A stretch of DNA of 64,000 nucleotides from Bog-756 sp052143895 (GTDB lineage: Bacteria; Actinomycetota; Acidimicrobiia; Acidimicrobiales; RAAP-2), in NCBI GenBank assembly GCA_052143895.1, contig JBKQRT010000001.1, forward strand, positions 1 to 64,000, given 5' to 3'. Each line of letters begins with the position of its first letter. Position 1 is the stretch's first letter. A program made the position numbers and the translations under genes. The notes under the pieces were generated by a model. It worked only from the letters and a program-made list of their open reading frames with translations. It was not told the origin of the DNA and did not search any database. Positions 35,088 to 43,952 of the stretch are shown in pieces.

Positions 35088-35981
35088 GCCGGACAGACGA
35101 TAGTGGGGCGCCGGCATCCAGGGGTGCTTGGGTATCCGAGCCACGCGCCGGTCGGGGCGCTTCTGCTGGGGCGGGGCCGGCGCCCGGTTCGGGTCCGAAG
35201 AAGTGGTCGACCAGACCTTCGAGGCCGACGGCGAAGACCGACCACTCCTGCTCGGCGCCGTCCGGTCCGGTCGGGAGGAGGATGCCGTTCATCTGCGCGT
35301 CGACCCGGTTCCTCGAGGTGCACCCTTCGGCGAGGATCCCCGCCGCCAGGATGAAGCGGAGGGACAGCCCGGGGCGGACGCGCAGAACGAGGAGGGATGC
35401 CAGTTCGCCGCAGGTGGCGTCGGAGACGTCGGAGACGTCGGCCAGGGTCACGCACCCGTCGAGCAGACCCTGTTGGATCTGTCGCTTCTGGAGGGTCACC
35501 TTGCCGGCGGTGGCTCGCCCCCACACGGCGATCCACAGCGACGAGGTGTCCGAGCGGAGGAAGCGTCGACATCCGCTTCGCCACCGACACGGCAGACCTC
35601 GCGCCGCGCCGCCCGGCGCTCCCCTGGCGTGGCGGGCGGCAGACCCTCGAGCACCGGCGCCAGTGCGTCGAGGGTCTGGGCCGTCTCGAGGATCCCGCCG
35701 TCGCTGGCGATGCCAACCAGTACGTCGGTGCGGTAGTCGGCCTGGTTCTCCCACACGCGTCTGATGAGCGAAACGTTCGTCAACCGGACACCGGTGTCCC
35801 GTTGCAGGCGGTCGATGGCGCGCTTGAGGGTCAGGGCATCGGTGCCGACTCCGATTCCCTCCTCGCGGAAGATGGAACGGGAGGTGCCCAACAGCACGGT
35901 GCGGAGCTCCTCGCGGGTCTGCGTGGCGCGTGGGTTCGCTGCCATGACGGCGGCGGCGGACGCATCCGGCGTCCCGGTCAT
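35059..35981 (-). pseudogene. TetR-like regulator gene disrupted by a one-base deletion
   Basis: From ATG 35981 (or 35945) one frame reads TREELRTVLLGTSRSIFREE, then VSLIRRVWENQADYRTDVL, the shape of a TetR-type HTH region, and goes on to RREVCRVGGEADVD near 35570. It then turns to low-complexity text. The next frame picks up directly with RFLRSDTSSLWIAVWG and KVTLQKRQIQQGLLDGCVTLAD and ends at 35059. Restoring one base, most simply a C in GAC-CGC near 35566, makes a single protein of about 300 residues. It is either a recent inactivation or a sequencing error. A fine palindrome lies 58 bases upstream. The family call is from pattern, not certain. Confidence 0.6.
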
Positions 35982-36038
35982 CTCTGCAGGTGGTGCGGCG
36001 GGCGGTACCACCGGTTCGGGGTGTTCCGCCGATAAGCT

Positions 36039-36079
36039 TGCAACTGATAGTTGCATTTTCGCTCGGCACTGGCAATACT
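36039..36079 (+). promoter_or_regulatory. Operator palindrome and leaderless promoter between divergent genes
   Basis: TGCAACT-GAT-AGTTGCA (36039-36055) is a perfect 7+7 palindrome. Inside its right arm starts TTGCAT (36051-36056), a -35, followed after 17 bases by AATACT (36074-36079) as -10. The GTG of the downstream gene begins seven bases past the -10, so its mRNA should start at the start codon. A bound TetR-type dimer would block this -35. Confidence 0.65.
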
Positions 36080-36085
36080 GATCTC

Positions 36086-36787
36086 GTGAGGCGGCGGATC
36101 CCCTCCAGGCCGGCCCCGGGTCCATCAGGACCCGGGGCCGCTGGCGGGAACCCGGGCGGTGGTGTCCGGGACCAACGACAGTCAGGCGAGCTGAACGTGT
36201 TCAACGAGGCGGATCGGGTCACGTGGCGGACGGGGAAGGTCGAGCTCCCTCCCCTGGTCAGCGTTACCGGCATCGAGCGGCGGCTCGTCGTTGGGAACGC
36301 GCCCCGCGGGCCGACGCACCGTCGGGCCGTGATCCTCGACGAGCCGACCGACCAGGTCTACGCCGAACCGGGACCGCCTGACGAGACGGCCAGGGCACCG
36401 GGGTTCGCCACGCCCGGCCTGGCCGTGCTGGCTGCCCTGAGCATCCTCGTGGGCTACCGCTGGCTGCACGTCCTGCCGGCCGACCGGTGGACGCCCTCGG
36501 CGCCCACCTTCGCCGCAGTGGTGTTGCCGCTGGCACTCGCGCTCACCTGGCCCCGCGAAGGGATGGTGCGCCGTCGGAGCCAGCTGGCCGTCGTGGCGGC
36601 CGCGGTCTGTCTGGTCGGGGTGACGCTCTTCGCCTCCCTCGTCCCCGGTGCCCGGGCGTCATGGGTGCTCGGGCCGGCCGACCTGCTGATGGCGGCGGCC
36701 GCCTTGGACGAGGTCCGTGCCGCTCGCTGGCCCCCGGGCGGCACCCCTGAACGCCAACCCGGGGAACGACCGCGCCACGGGCGATAG
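36086..36787 (+). CDS. Uncharacterised membrane protein with leaderless start
   Basis: 233 residues. A polar, Pro/Gly-rich start of ~100 residues is followed by about four membrane segments: FATPGLAVLAALSILVGYRW, a second around FAAVVLPLALALTWP, QLAVVAAAVCLVGVTLFASL and WVLGPADLLMAAAALDEV. The first segment may be partly over-extended; a GTG at 36198 is an alternative start, giving 196 residues. GTG 36086 is preferred because a -10 box sits exactly seven bases before it. Divergent from the broken TetR-like gene, and a likely target of that regulator. No function known. Confidence 0.6.
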   Translation: MRRRIPSRPAPGPSGPGAAGGNPGGGVRDQRQSGELNVFNEADRVTWRTGKVELPPLVSVTGIERRLVVGNAPRGPTHRRAVILDEPTDQVYAEPGPPDETARAPGFATPGLAVLAALSILVGYRWLHVLPADRWTPSAPTFAAVVLPLALALTWPREGMVRRRSQLAVVAAAVCLVGVTLFASLVPGARASWVLGPADLLMAAAALDEVRAARWPPGGTPERQPGERPRHGR

Positions 36788-36800
36788 TGTGGCGCGCCAC

Positions 36801-36871
36801 GCGGGCGTAGTTCAGAGGCAGAACACGAGCTTCCCAAGCTCGGAACGCGGGTTCGATTCCCGTCGCCCGCT
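36801..36871 (+). tRNA. tRNA-Gly (anticodon CCC)
   Basis: Acceptor arms GCGGGCG (36801-36807) and CGCCCGC (36864-36870) pair perfectly; discriminator T36871; CCA is not encoded. Anticodon stem GAGCT/AGCTC with loop TCCCA-type centre gives CCC. T arm CGGGTTCGATTCCCG is standard. A lone tRNA, 13 bases after a membrane protein gene. Confidence 0.93.
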
Positions 36872-36903
36872 CTCAGGAACGCCCATCTGAGGGGTTTGTA
36901 GGC

Positions 36904-38760
36904 TCACCCGTCTACCGGATCGACGCCGACCAGTGGCATCTGCACCCGGGCCACGACCACGTCAGGACGGCGGCGCAACTCGCTGGAGAGGAGCAGGTCG
37001 ACCTGGTTGTGCAGGAGACGGTACCGCAGCTTGGTCGGGACGATGACCGGGATCAACACGACGATCTGGCGGTCCTTCCGTTGCCGGAGCTCGTCGACCA
37101 GGGCCACGATCGGTTGCACGACGGAGGCGTAGTCGGTGTGCAGCACCCGCAGCGGGACGCCCGGGTGCCATTCCTTCCACTCGCGCTCGACGTCGACCAC
37201 GGGCAGGCCCGACGCCTGCCCGTCGAACACCACGGTCACGGCGAGGACGTCGTCGCCGAGCGAGAGCGCCTCGGACAGGGCGTACAGGGCGAGCCGGGAG
37301 ACCCGTGTCACCGGCACCACGACCAGCGTGCGCTTGCGGTCCGGCGGCGGTGGGATGGTACCGGCTCCCAGTTCCTCGTTGGCCCGGTCGTAGTAGCGCT
37401 CGATGCGGCTGAACAACCAGATGAGCAGGGGCACGGCGACCACCACCACCCACGCCCCCTCGAGGAACTTGGAGAGGAGGAAGATGAGAGTGGCGGCCGC
37501 GGTCATGCCCGCGCCGATGCCGTTGATGGTGGCGCGCCGGGTCCAGCCGCGCTCGCGGGTACGGCGCCAGTGCACCACCAGCCCCGATTGGGACATCGTG
37601 AAGCCGATGAACACGCCGATGGCGAACAGGGGGATGAGCGCGTTGGTGTCCCCGCCCACGGCGACGAGCAGTGCGCCCGAGGCCACTGCCAGGACCCAGA
37701 CGCCGTTGCCGAACACCAGCCGGCTGTCCCGCACGCCGAAGAGGTGCGGCAGGTAGTTGTCCCTCGACAGCAGGCTGGTGAGCACGGGAAGACCGCCGAA
37801 CGACGTGTTCGCCGCCAGCGCCAGGACCAGCGTGACGGTGAGCGAGACGATGTAGTAGGCCCAGTGCCGCCCGACCGCGTCCACCATGATCTGGCTGAGG
37901 ACCGTCTGGTTCGACCTCGGTTGGATGTGGAACTTGTTGCTGAGCACGGCCAGTCCGAGCAGCATGGCCGCCAGGATCAGCCCGAGCATCAGCTCGGTGC
38001 GCTTGGCGCGGACGACCCGTGGTTCCTTGAACAGCGGGACACCGTTGGCGATGGCCTCCACGCCGGTCAGGGCGCTGCACCCGGCCGAGAACGCCTTCAG
38101 GACGAGGAGGACGGTGATCGCCTCCACCGAGTGGGTCGCCACCAGCGAGGTTCCCGTCTGGGGGGTGCCAAGGCCGAGGGGATGGACGAGGCCGACGGCG
38201 ATGATCGCCAGCAGCCCGACGATGAACACCAGGGTCGGGATCAGGAACGAGCGCGCACCCTCGCCCAGCCCCCGGAGGTTGAGGACGGTGATCACCAGCA
38301 GGATCCCGAGGCACAGCGGGACGGTGTAGCGAGCGGTGGACGGGAACGAAGAGGTGAGTTGGCCCACACCGGCGGCGATGGACACGGCCACGGTCAGCGT
38401 GTAATCGACGATGAGGGCGGCGCCGGCGAGCTTGCTGGCCTGGGCGCCGAAGTTGTCACGGGTGACGGCGTAGGCGCCTCCACCGTGGGGATAGGCGTCG
38501 ATGACCTGGCGGTACGAGATGACCAGGATGATCAGGAGCACGATGATGGCGATCGTGATCGGGAGGATGAGGTGCAGGGACGAGGTCCCCGCCGCGGCCA
38601 GCACGACGAGGATCGCCTCCGGCCCGTAGGCCACCGAGGTGAGCGCGTCGAGCGAGAGCGCCGACAGGCCCTCCACGGGCGTGATCTGCTCCTTCGATGC
38701 CTCGCCGGCCGAGAGCGCCTTCCCGGTCAGGAACCGGCGGACCTTCCGGTAGCTGCTCAC
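36904..38760 (-). CDS. KimA-like potassium transporter, APC superfamily
   Basis: 618 residues. Twelve helices lie in the first ~460, starting RRFLTGKALSAGEASKEQITP, then LSLDALTSVAYGPEAILVVL and SYRQVIDAYPHGGGAYAV, very like Bacillus KimA (YdaO). A soluble C-terminal domain of ~150 residues (RTLVVVPVTRVSRLALYALS onward) has the USP-like fold that in KimA binds c-di-AMP and shuts the transporter. It should take up K+ with protons. GTG 38760 starts it. I could not see a c-di-AMP riboswitch in the 200 bases upstream. Confidence 0.85.
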   Translation of the reverse strand: MSSYRKVRRFLTGKALSAGEASKEQITPVEGLSALSLDALTSVAYGPEAILVVLAAAGTSSLHLILPITIAIIVLLIILVISYRQVIDAYPHGGGAYAVTRDNFGAQASKLAGAALIVDYTLTVAVSIAAGVGQLTSSFPSTARYTVPLCLGILLVITVLNLRGLGEGARSFLIPTLVFIVGLLAIIAVGLVHPLGLGTPQTGTSLVATHSVEAITVLLVLKAFSAGCSALTGVEAIANGVPLFKEPRVVRAKRTELMLGLILAAMLLGLAVLSNKFHIQPRSNQTVLSQIMVDAVGRHWAYYIVSLTVTLVLALAANTSFGGLPVLTSLLSRDNYLPHLFGVRDSRLVFGNGVWVLAVASGALLVAVGGDTNALIPLFAIGVFIGFTMSQSGLVVHWRRTRERGWTRRATINGIGAGMTAAATLIFLLSKFLEGAWVVVVAVPLLIWLFSRIERYYDRANEELGAGTIPPPPDRKRTLVVVPVTRVSRLALYALSEALSLGDDVLAVTVVFDGQASGLPVVDVEREWKEWHPGVPLRVLHTDYASVVQPIVALVDELRQRKDRQIVVLIPVIVPTKLRYRLLHNQVDLLLSSELRRRPDVVVARVQMPLVGVDPVDG

Positions 38761-38925
38761 AGGGCGGGTGAGATGATCGGCCGGGCGAGGAGCACCGGTC
38801 GCGAGGCTAGGGGCTGATCTGCCGCGCGGGCACCATGGCCCCGTCCCACGGTCCTCGCGGGCGACGGCCCCAGCTCGCCGGCCGCGTTGCCGGACCGCGC
38901 CGATCGGTGGACGCGCCCACGGTGC

Positions 38926-38949
38926 GGCAGTATTGTCATGTCTACTGCC
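38926..38949 (+). promoter_or_regulatory. Inverted repeat upstream of the 38967 gene
   Basis: GGCAGTA (38926-38932) and TACTGCC (38943-38949) form a perfect 7-base inverted repeat around a 10-base AT-rich spacer holding TTGTCA. It ends 17 bases before the start codon, overlapping the expected promoter. Operator or mRNA hairpin near the ribosome site. Confidence 0.4.
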
Positions 38950-38966
38950 ACTAGCTCGGAGGTTTC

Positions 38967-39641
38967 ATGAGCCAGACGACCCACATCCATGCGGCGGATA
39001 CGCCGCCGCTGACCGACGCGCGGGTCAAGGGCGGGCTCCGCAATGTCCGCTACGGCGAAGTGCTGCTGCTCCGGGCCGAGTCGGGAAGGTTCAGTGCCGA
39101 GGTGTGGAACACGCTCGGGATGAACGATTGCCCGCAGGCGGCGTGGGACCAACTCGACGCCGCGGCCATCGCCGAAGAGCGCGGCGCCCTGCTCGCCCTC
39201 CTCAACGGACCGCGCTACTGGGTGCTCGACTCCATCCGGTCCAACATCCGGGAGGCGGCACCGGTGACCACCTTCGGCACCCTCGGCATGTTCCGGGCCG
39301 CCGTCATCGACTTCGGCACGGCACCACCCATCATGGGACCCTTCATCGAGCGGTCGATCGTGCGCGAGACGGTGTTCGGCTTCAATGCGGGTTCCGAGAT
39401 CTACGAGCTGGCGGCGCCCGACGGCACCACCCACGTCATGCAGGCGTACTCCCAGGCCGTCGACAGCTCGCTCACCATCGACGACCTTCCCCGCCTCGGG
39501 GACCGGATCGCGCTCCCGGACGCGTGGACCTACCGGGTGCGGACGCTCGACGACGACCTCGGCCTGCTGAGCACGGACGGCGTGGCGACCGTCATCCAGG
39601 ACGGCCTCCAGAACACCTACCAGCGTCTCGACCGTCGCTGA
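38967..39641 (+). CDS. Conserved protein of unknown function
   Basis: 224 residues, soluble, no signal peptide or membrane segment. ATG 38967 has CGGAGG a few bases upstream, a strong site. The sequence is well balanced and looks folded: VRYGEVLLLRAESGRF, AEVWNTLGMNDCPQAAWDQL, GPRYWVLDSIRSN and GPFIERSIVRETVF, then FNAGSEIYELAAPDG and HVMQAYSQAVDSSLTID. The pattern looks like a small-ligand beta-barrel or cupin-type enzyme, but I recognise no catalytic motif. Converges with PPK2. An inverted repeat sits in its promoter. Confidence 0.75.
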   Translation: MSQTTHIHAADTPPLTDARVKGGLRNVRYGEVLLLRAESGRFSAEVWNTLGMNDCPQAAWDQLDAAAIAEERGALLALLNGPRYWVLDSIRSNIREAAPVTTFGTLGMFRAAVIDFGTAPPIMGPFIERSIVRETVFGFNAGSEIYELAAPDGTTHVMQAYSQAVDSSLTIDDLPRLGDRIALPDAWTYRVRTLDDDLGLLSTDGVATVIQDGLQNTYQRLDRR

Positions 39642-39662
39642 CCGTCACCCGCCGGGGGGGCG

Positions 39663-40562
39663 TCACTCGGCCAGCAGTATCGTCCTGGCCTGTTCGATGA
39701 CCTCGAGCTCGCCCGGTCCGACCGTCGGCAGCCGGAGCTCCATCCTGTCGATGACGTCGACGAGGATACCGCCCACCAGCGCCCGCTGAGCGTACTTGTG
39801 GTCGGCCGGCACCACGTACCAGGGTGCCCAGGGAGTCGATGTGGCGGCCAGGGCGTCCTCGTAGGCGGCCTCGTACTCGTCCCAGTGGGCGCGCTCGGCC
39901 ACGTCCTCCGCCGAGAACTTCCACTGCTTGACCGGGTCGTCCAGACGTTCGAGGAGGCGCTTCCTCTGCTGGTCACGGGACAGGTGTAGGAAGATCTTCA
40001 CGATGGAGGTGCCGTTGCGGTGGAGGTGGTGCTCGAACGCGTTGATGTCCTCGAAGCGGTGCCGCCACAGGTGCTCGGACGGCCCCCCACCCGAGGTGTA
40101 CCCGGCGCCGAGCAGCTCGGGATGCACCCGGACGACCAGCACCTCCTCGTAGTAGGACCGGTTGAAGATCCCGATACTTCCCCGTTCGGGCAGCGCCTGG
40201 CTGTAGCGCCACAGGAAGTCGTGCCCGAGCTCCTCTGCCGAGGGCTGCTTGAAGGCCGTGACCCGGCATCCCTGCGGGTTGACGCCCGACATCACGTGCT
40301 TGATCGTCCCGTCCTTTCCGGCCGCATCCATGGCCTGCAGCACGACGAGCACGGCCCGGGAGTCGCTGGCCCAGAGCAGCTCCTGCGCCGCCTTGAGCTC
40401 GTCGACGAACGAGTGCAGGTCCTCCTCGGCCACTTCCTTGCGCCCCGCACCCGCCGATCCGAGCCACTGGGTCGTGGTGGAGGTCGTGCTCCGGCCACCG
40501 AGGTCTGCCCGGTCGCCGGGCCGGAGGACGAGCTCGTCGACGACCGCCGAGTCGAGCTTCAC
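39663..40562 (-). CDS. Polyphosphate kinase 2 family protein (polyP:nucleotide phosphotransferase)
   Basis: 299 residues from GTG 40562. PPK2 transfers phosphate between polyphosphate and nucleotides. Walker A LQAMDAAGKDGTIKHVMSG, then FKQPSAEELGHDFLWRY, Walker B/second motif IGIFNRSYYEEVLVVRVHPE, the lid region LHLSRDQQRKRLLERLDDP and KQWKFSAEDVAERAHWDEY are all typical of PPK2. One domain, so class I or III rather than the tandem class II. The substrate nucleotide is not sure. The frame is open 36 codons upstream but without conserved text. Confidence 0.92.
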   Translation of the reverse strand: MKLDSAVVDELVLRPGDRADLGGRSTTSTTTQWLGSAGAGRKEVAEEDLHSFVDELKAAQELLWASDSRAVLVVLQAMDAAGKDGTIKHVMSGVNPQGCRVTAFKQPSAEELGHDFLWRYSQALPERGSIGIFNRSYYEEVLVVRVHPELLGAGYTSGGGPSEHLWRHRFEDINAFEHHLHRNGTSIVKIFLHLSRDQQRKRLLERLDDPVKQWKFSAEDVAERAHWDEYEAAYEDALAATSTPWAPWYVVPADHKYAQRALVGGILVDVIDRMELRLPTVGPGELEVIEQARTILLAE

Positions 40563-40696
40563 GACCTGACCCCACGTCGTCGACCTCGTGCTGCGTCGGT
40601 TCCGGTCACCCGCCCAGCGTAGGTCCACGACCCCGTGCGGCACCGGCCCCGTCCACCGACCGGTCCGCACCCACCGATGCTTGGCATGATCTGTGG

Positions 40697-41041
40697 ATGG
40701 TCACGATGCCGGTCGAGGAGTTCGAGGAGTTGGTGACCGCCGCCCTGGACACGATCCCGGCAGGCCTGCGTGCCGGCATGAACAACGTTGCCGTCGTCGT
40801 GGACGACCAGAGCCCGCCCGGCCATCTCCTCGGTCTGTACGAAGGCATCCCGCTCACCCAACGAGGCAACCACTATTCGTCGTCGGCACCGGACCGGATC
40901 ACCATCTACCTGCAGACCATCTGCGCGGTCTGCCTGACGCCCCAGGAGGTCGTCGACCTGGTGCGGAAGACGGTCGTCCACGAAGTGGGCCATCATTTCG
41001 GCATCGACGACCACCGGCTGAGCGAACTCGGCTGGGGGTGA
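40697..41041 (+). CDS. Minimal zincin-like metallopeptidase family protein
   Basis: 114 residues. The zinc-binding helix VVHEVGHHFGIDDHRL (HExxH plus a downstream Asp) is intact. Before it are FEELVTAALDTIPAGL and a YEGIPLTQRGNHYSSSAPDRITIY segment, the family's regular order. These tiny proteases are common in actinobacteria, with no known substrate. The start could be ATG 40697 or 40706. Confidence 0.88.
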   Translation: MVTMPVEEFEELVTAALDTIPAGLRAGMNNVAVVVDDQSPPGHLLGLYEGIPLTQRGNHYSSSAPDRITIYLQTICAVCLTPQEVVDLVRKTVVHEVGHHFGIDDHRLSELGWG

Positions 41042-41138
41042 GCCGGCACTGGGGTGAGGGTTGCGGCCTCCGACCACGCCAGCGCCTCGCTACCCTGCAC
41101 TCGACTGCAATTGGTGGCGGCAACCGGAAGGGGACGGC

Positions 41139-41447
41139 ATGGCGGAAGCGGATCGGCAGGAGATCGTGATCACGGGCAGGTCCGTGGTCAAGGAGGTCGG
41201 GGACCGGATCGAGGTCGAATGGGAGCTGAGCGACCGGCCGGAGCTCGAGTGGGCGGAGATCTTCCAGATGGCCGTCGTATCGGACCGCGAAGGACCGGTC
41301 GACTGGATCATGGGTGCGGGACCCGACGTCATGGATTCCGTCATCCGTTGGTTCGTCCCCCACTCGTCGCTCGAGAACGCCGAGGCCGAGGTGAGGCACC
41401 GGCTCAGCGTGGCCAACGAGCGGTTCGCCGCCGGCTCACCCTCCTGA
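41139..41447 (+). CDS. Small hypothetical protein
   Basis: 102 residues, acidic, no membrane segment. It reads VITGRSVVKEVGDRIEVEWEL, WAEIFQMAVVSDREG, IRWFVPHSSLENAEAEV. ATG 41139 follows a GGAAGGGGACGG site. The codon pattern is normal for the region. I recognise no family. Confidence 0.6.
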   Translation: MAEADRQEIVITGRSVVKEVGDRIEVEWELSDRPELEWAEIFQMAVVSDREGPVDWIMGAGPDVMDSVIRWFVPHSSLENAEAEVRHRLSVANERFAAGSPS

Positions 41448-41616
41448 CGCTCACCACCGTTTCAGGTTGACAGGAGCAGCGTCGTGCAGTGCGGAGGGAT
41501 GACCCGGGGCCTCGGCTGGACGGCCACAAGCCGCAACCGGGCCTGCCCTGGACCGCTGGTCCTGGGCACGGACGACCGTTCCGGTGGCTGCCCCGCCGGG
41601 CCGTCCCGGCCCCCGA

Positions 41617-43299
41617 TCAGGCGGGGGGGCCGCCGGCGAGTTTGACCGTGGCCGTGTGGGTCTGGCCCGACTCGTCGGTCCACTGGAGCTGCACGGTGTC
41701 ACCCGAGTGCTCGGATTCCAACAGGTTGCTCAGATCGGTGGCCGAGTTCACCGAGTTCCCGTTGAGGCCGGTGATCACGTCGCCTGCGCTGAGTCCGACC
41801 TGAGCCGCCGGCGATCCGGACACGACCGACTGGACGACCGCCCCCGACGTGGACGAACTGCTGCCGCTGCCGCCGGTTCCCCCGCCGAACGACCCGCTGC
41901 CGAATCCGCCGCCGTAGGAGCCGCCGCTGCTGCTGCTGTTGGCACTCGAGGAGACGACGCTCACCCCGATGAAGCCGGTGGTCCCGATGTGTATGGTCGA
42001 CGACGCCTTGCCAGCCTCGATCTGCCTGGCGATGGACAGGGCCGTCCCGATCGGGATGGCATAGGCCTGGCTGGTGGCTCCGCTCACGACGGAACCCTGC
42101 GACGCTGCGGTGTCCATCCCGATGACCTGACTCGACGTGTTGACCAGCGAGCCGCCCGAGTCACCCGGCTCGATGGGGGCGTTGATCTCGATGAGGCCGT
42201 TGAGGTTCTCGGAGTTCCCACCGCCGTCGTCGCTGGCGGTGATCGACTGGTCGAGTGCGGTGATCGATCCCCCGGCCGTGCTCGGGGTGCCGCCGGTGCC
42301 CCCGGCGTTGCCGACGCCCACGACCGCCTGGCCGACGGCAGTCGGGCCTATGTCGGTGGTGACCGTCTGCAGCCCGCTGGCACCGACCAGCTGGACCACG
42401 GCGACGTCGCCGGTGCGGTCGTAGCCGACCACGTTGCCGGTGTAGGTCTTGCCGTTCCCCACGTCGGTGACGCTGATGCTGGTAGCGCCGTCGATGACGT
42501 GGTTGTTGGTCAGGATCTCGCCGGTCGAGGTGAGGACCATCCCCGTCCCCGCGGCCTGCTCGTCCTGGTAGCTCAGGTTGGTGTTGATGTCGACGAGCCC
42601 CGGGTCGACCTTGTTGGCGATGGCCGAGATGTCCGAGGGTGCGCCGGCGCCGGTCGAGGAACTCCCCGGCGAGCCGGATCCGAACGGAGAGCTGCCGCTA
42701 CCCGAACCGGACGAACCGCCCCCGAGGGAGCCCGAACCGGAGCCCGGCGAGGTGAAGTTGGGGCTGGAGCTCGACGCCGACTGCGACGGCCACACCGCGT
42801 GGCCCAGGCCGGCGCCGGCCAACACCGCTACCAGCAGCACGGCGGCGACGAGCGCGGCCACCAGACCGTTGCGGCTCTTCCGTGTGGTCGGCTGGGGCGC
42901 AGGCCCGGTAAAGCCGGGATACGCCCATCCGCCATAGGGGGGCGTGCCCCCCGGCCCGCCCCCGCCCCATGGGCCGGAGGCGGGCGCGACGGGCGGTGCG
43001 ACGGCACCCCAGTGCGGTGGCGGCGTCGGCCAGATGCCCGATGGCGGGGTCGGCGACCCCGGTCCGACGACCGGGTTCGGCGCCGTCGGGTACTGGCCGC
43101 CGGGGTAGGTCGGGTGGGGATGGCGCTGGGCCTGCTGCTGCCACGCCGGCGGTGCGCCGACCGGCGGGAGCGGGATGGCGCCACCCTGGGGAGCGCTCTG
43201 CGGCTGGTCCGGCGCCGAGTCGCGGGAGGTGTCTGCGGGGACGGCATCGGGGGACGTCCCGTCCGCCCGCCCGTCTGAGGGATGCCAGGAGTCGCTCAC
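41617..43299 (-). CDS. HtrA/DegP-type membrane-anchored serine protease with PDZ domain
   Basis: 560 residues. A cytoplasmic Pro/Gly-rich start (~150), one helix (NGLVAALVAAVLLVAVLAGAG), a Ser/Gly linker, then a trypsin-like domain: His in ILTNNHVIDGAT, Asp in RTGDVAVVQL, nucleophile Ser in IEPGDSGGSLVN. A PDZ domain ends it (VVQSVVSGSPAAQVGLSAGDV and on). Between protease and PDZ is a second Ser/Gly run of ~35 residues. Envelope protein quality control is its likely job. GTG 43299 has GGAAGG nine bases upstream. It stands alone, facing the zinc-ribbon gene. Confidence 0.9.
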   Translation of the reverse strand: MSDSWHPSDGRADGTSPDAVPADTSRDSAPDQPQSAPQGGAIPLPPVGAPPAWQQQAQRHPHPTYPGGQYPTAPNPVVGPGSPTPPSGIWPTPPPHWGAVAPPVAPASGPWGGGGPGGTPPYGGWAYPGFTGPAPQPTTRKSRNGLVAALVAAVLLVAVLAGAGLGHAVWPSQSASSSSPNFTSPGSGSGSLGGGSSGSGSGSSPFGSGSPGSSSTGAGAPSDISAIANKVDPGLVDINTNLSYQDEQAAGTGMVLTSTGEILTNNHVIDGATSISVTDVGNGKTYTGNVVGYDRTGDVAVVQLVGASGLQTVTTDIGPTAVGQAVVGVGNAGGTGGTPSTAGGSITALDQSITASDDGGGNSENLNGLIEINAPIEPGDSGGSLVNTSSQVIGMDTAASQGSVVSGATSQAYAIPIGTALSIARQIEAGKASSTIHIGTTGFIGVSVVSSSANSSSSGGSYGGGFGSGSFGGGTGGSGSSSSTSGAVVQSVVSGSPAAQVGLSAGDVITGLNGNSVNSATDLSNLLESEHSGDTVQLQWTDESGQTHTATVKLAGGPPA

Positions 43300-43566
43300 G
43301 TCTGTCTGCCTTCCGATTCCTCGTGCCCGGTGGGGCACCGTCACTCCACTAGTGGACACCGGTGGGTTAAGGACTCGGTGAACCGACCTTATGATTCTCG
43401 TAAAAACCCACGAACCAGCAGTACAACCGTACCTTCGGCCCGGGCGGCCCGCAGGAGGGGACGCCCACGTGCGGTTCCATTGGACGCTTCAAGGCGACGC
43501 GGTTTACCCTCTGCCAACGACAACTGCACCGTCGCAACTCAACCGGTCGTCTCGGAAGGCAGTCGT

Positions 43567-43746
43567 GTGAACCCATCCCCACAGGCGCTGATATGTCCGG
43601 AGTGCGGGTCGGCGGACGCCCCCAGACTCATCGTGCGCGGGGTGGACGGGCTCGACGTGGAGGACTCCGTGACCCTGCAGTGCAGGTCGTGCCGCCACGA
43701 ATGGTCGGACCGGAATCCGCCCGACCACGTCCGCCAGGCCTCCTGA
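43567..43746 (+). CDS. Small zinc-ribbon protein
   Basis: 59 residues with two knuckles, CPECGS and CRSCRHEW, 30 residues apart, a rubredoxin-like zinc ribbon. It starts with GTG 43567. Could bind nucleic acid or act as a partner for a larger machine; I see no clue in the neighbours. The frame is open upstream but without conserved text. Confidence 0.6.
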   Translation: MNPSPQALICPECGSADAPRLIVRGVDGLDVEDSVTLQCRSCRHEWSDRNPPDHVRQAS

Positions 43747-43952
43747 CCACTCCCCACCACGGGGCGACGGGCCGGCGACGGGCGTGACGTTTGGCCCTGC
43801 TCGGGCCGAACCCCGGGGCTCTACCATGGGCGGATCTCACAGGTGACCCCGGAATCCGACACGCTCCGCACCGGGGCGGGGAGCCGCTGGTCCGTGTCGG
43901 CGCGGTCGGTGCCCCGGCGCGGGCGACACCGACGCCCATCTGCAACCGGACG

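Noticed and set aside
38761..38966. Possible c-di-AMP (ydaO-type) riboswitch in front of the KimA-like gene.
   Set aside because: I could not find the conserved helices or the pseudo-symmetrical core in the upstream bases; only an inverted repeat belonging to the opposite gene is seen.
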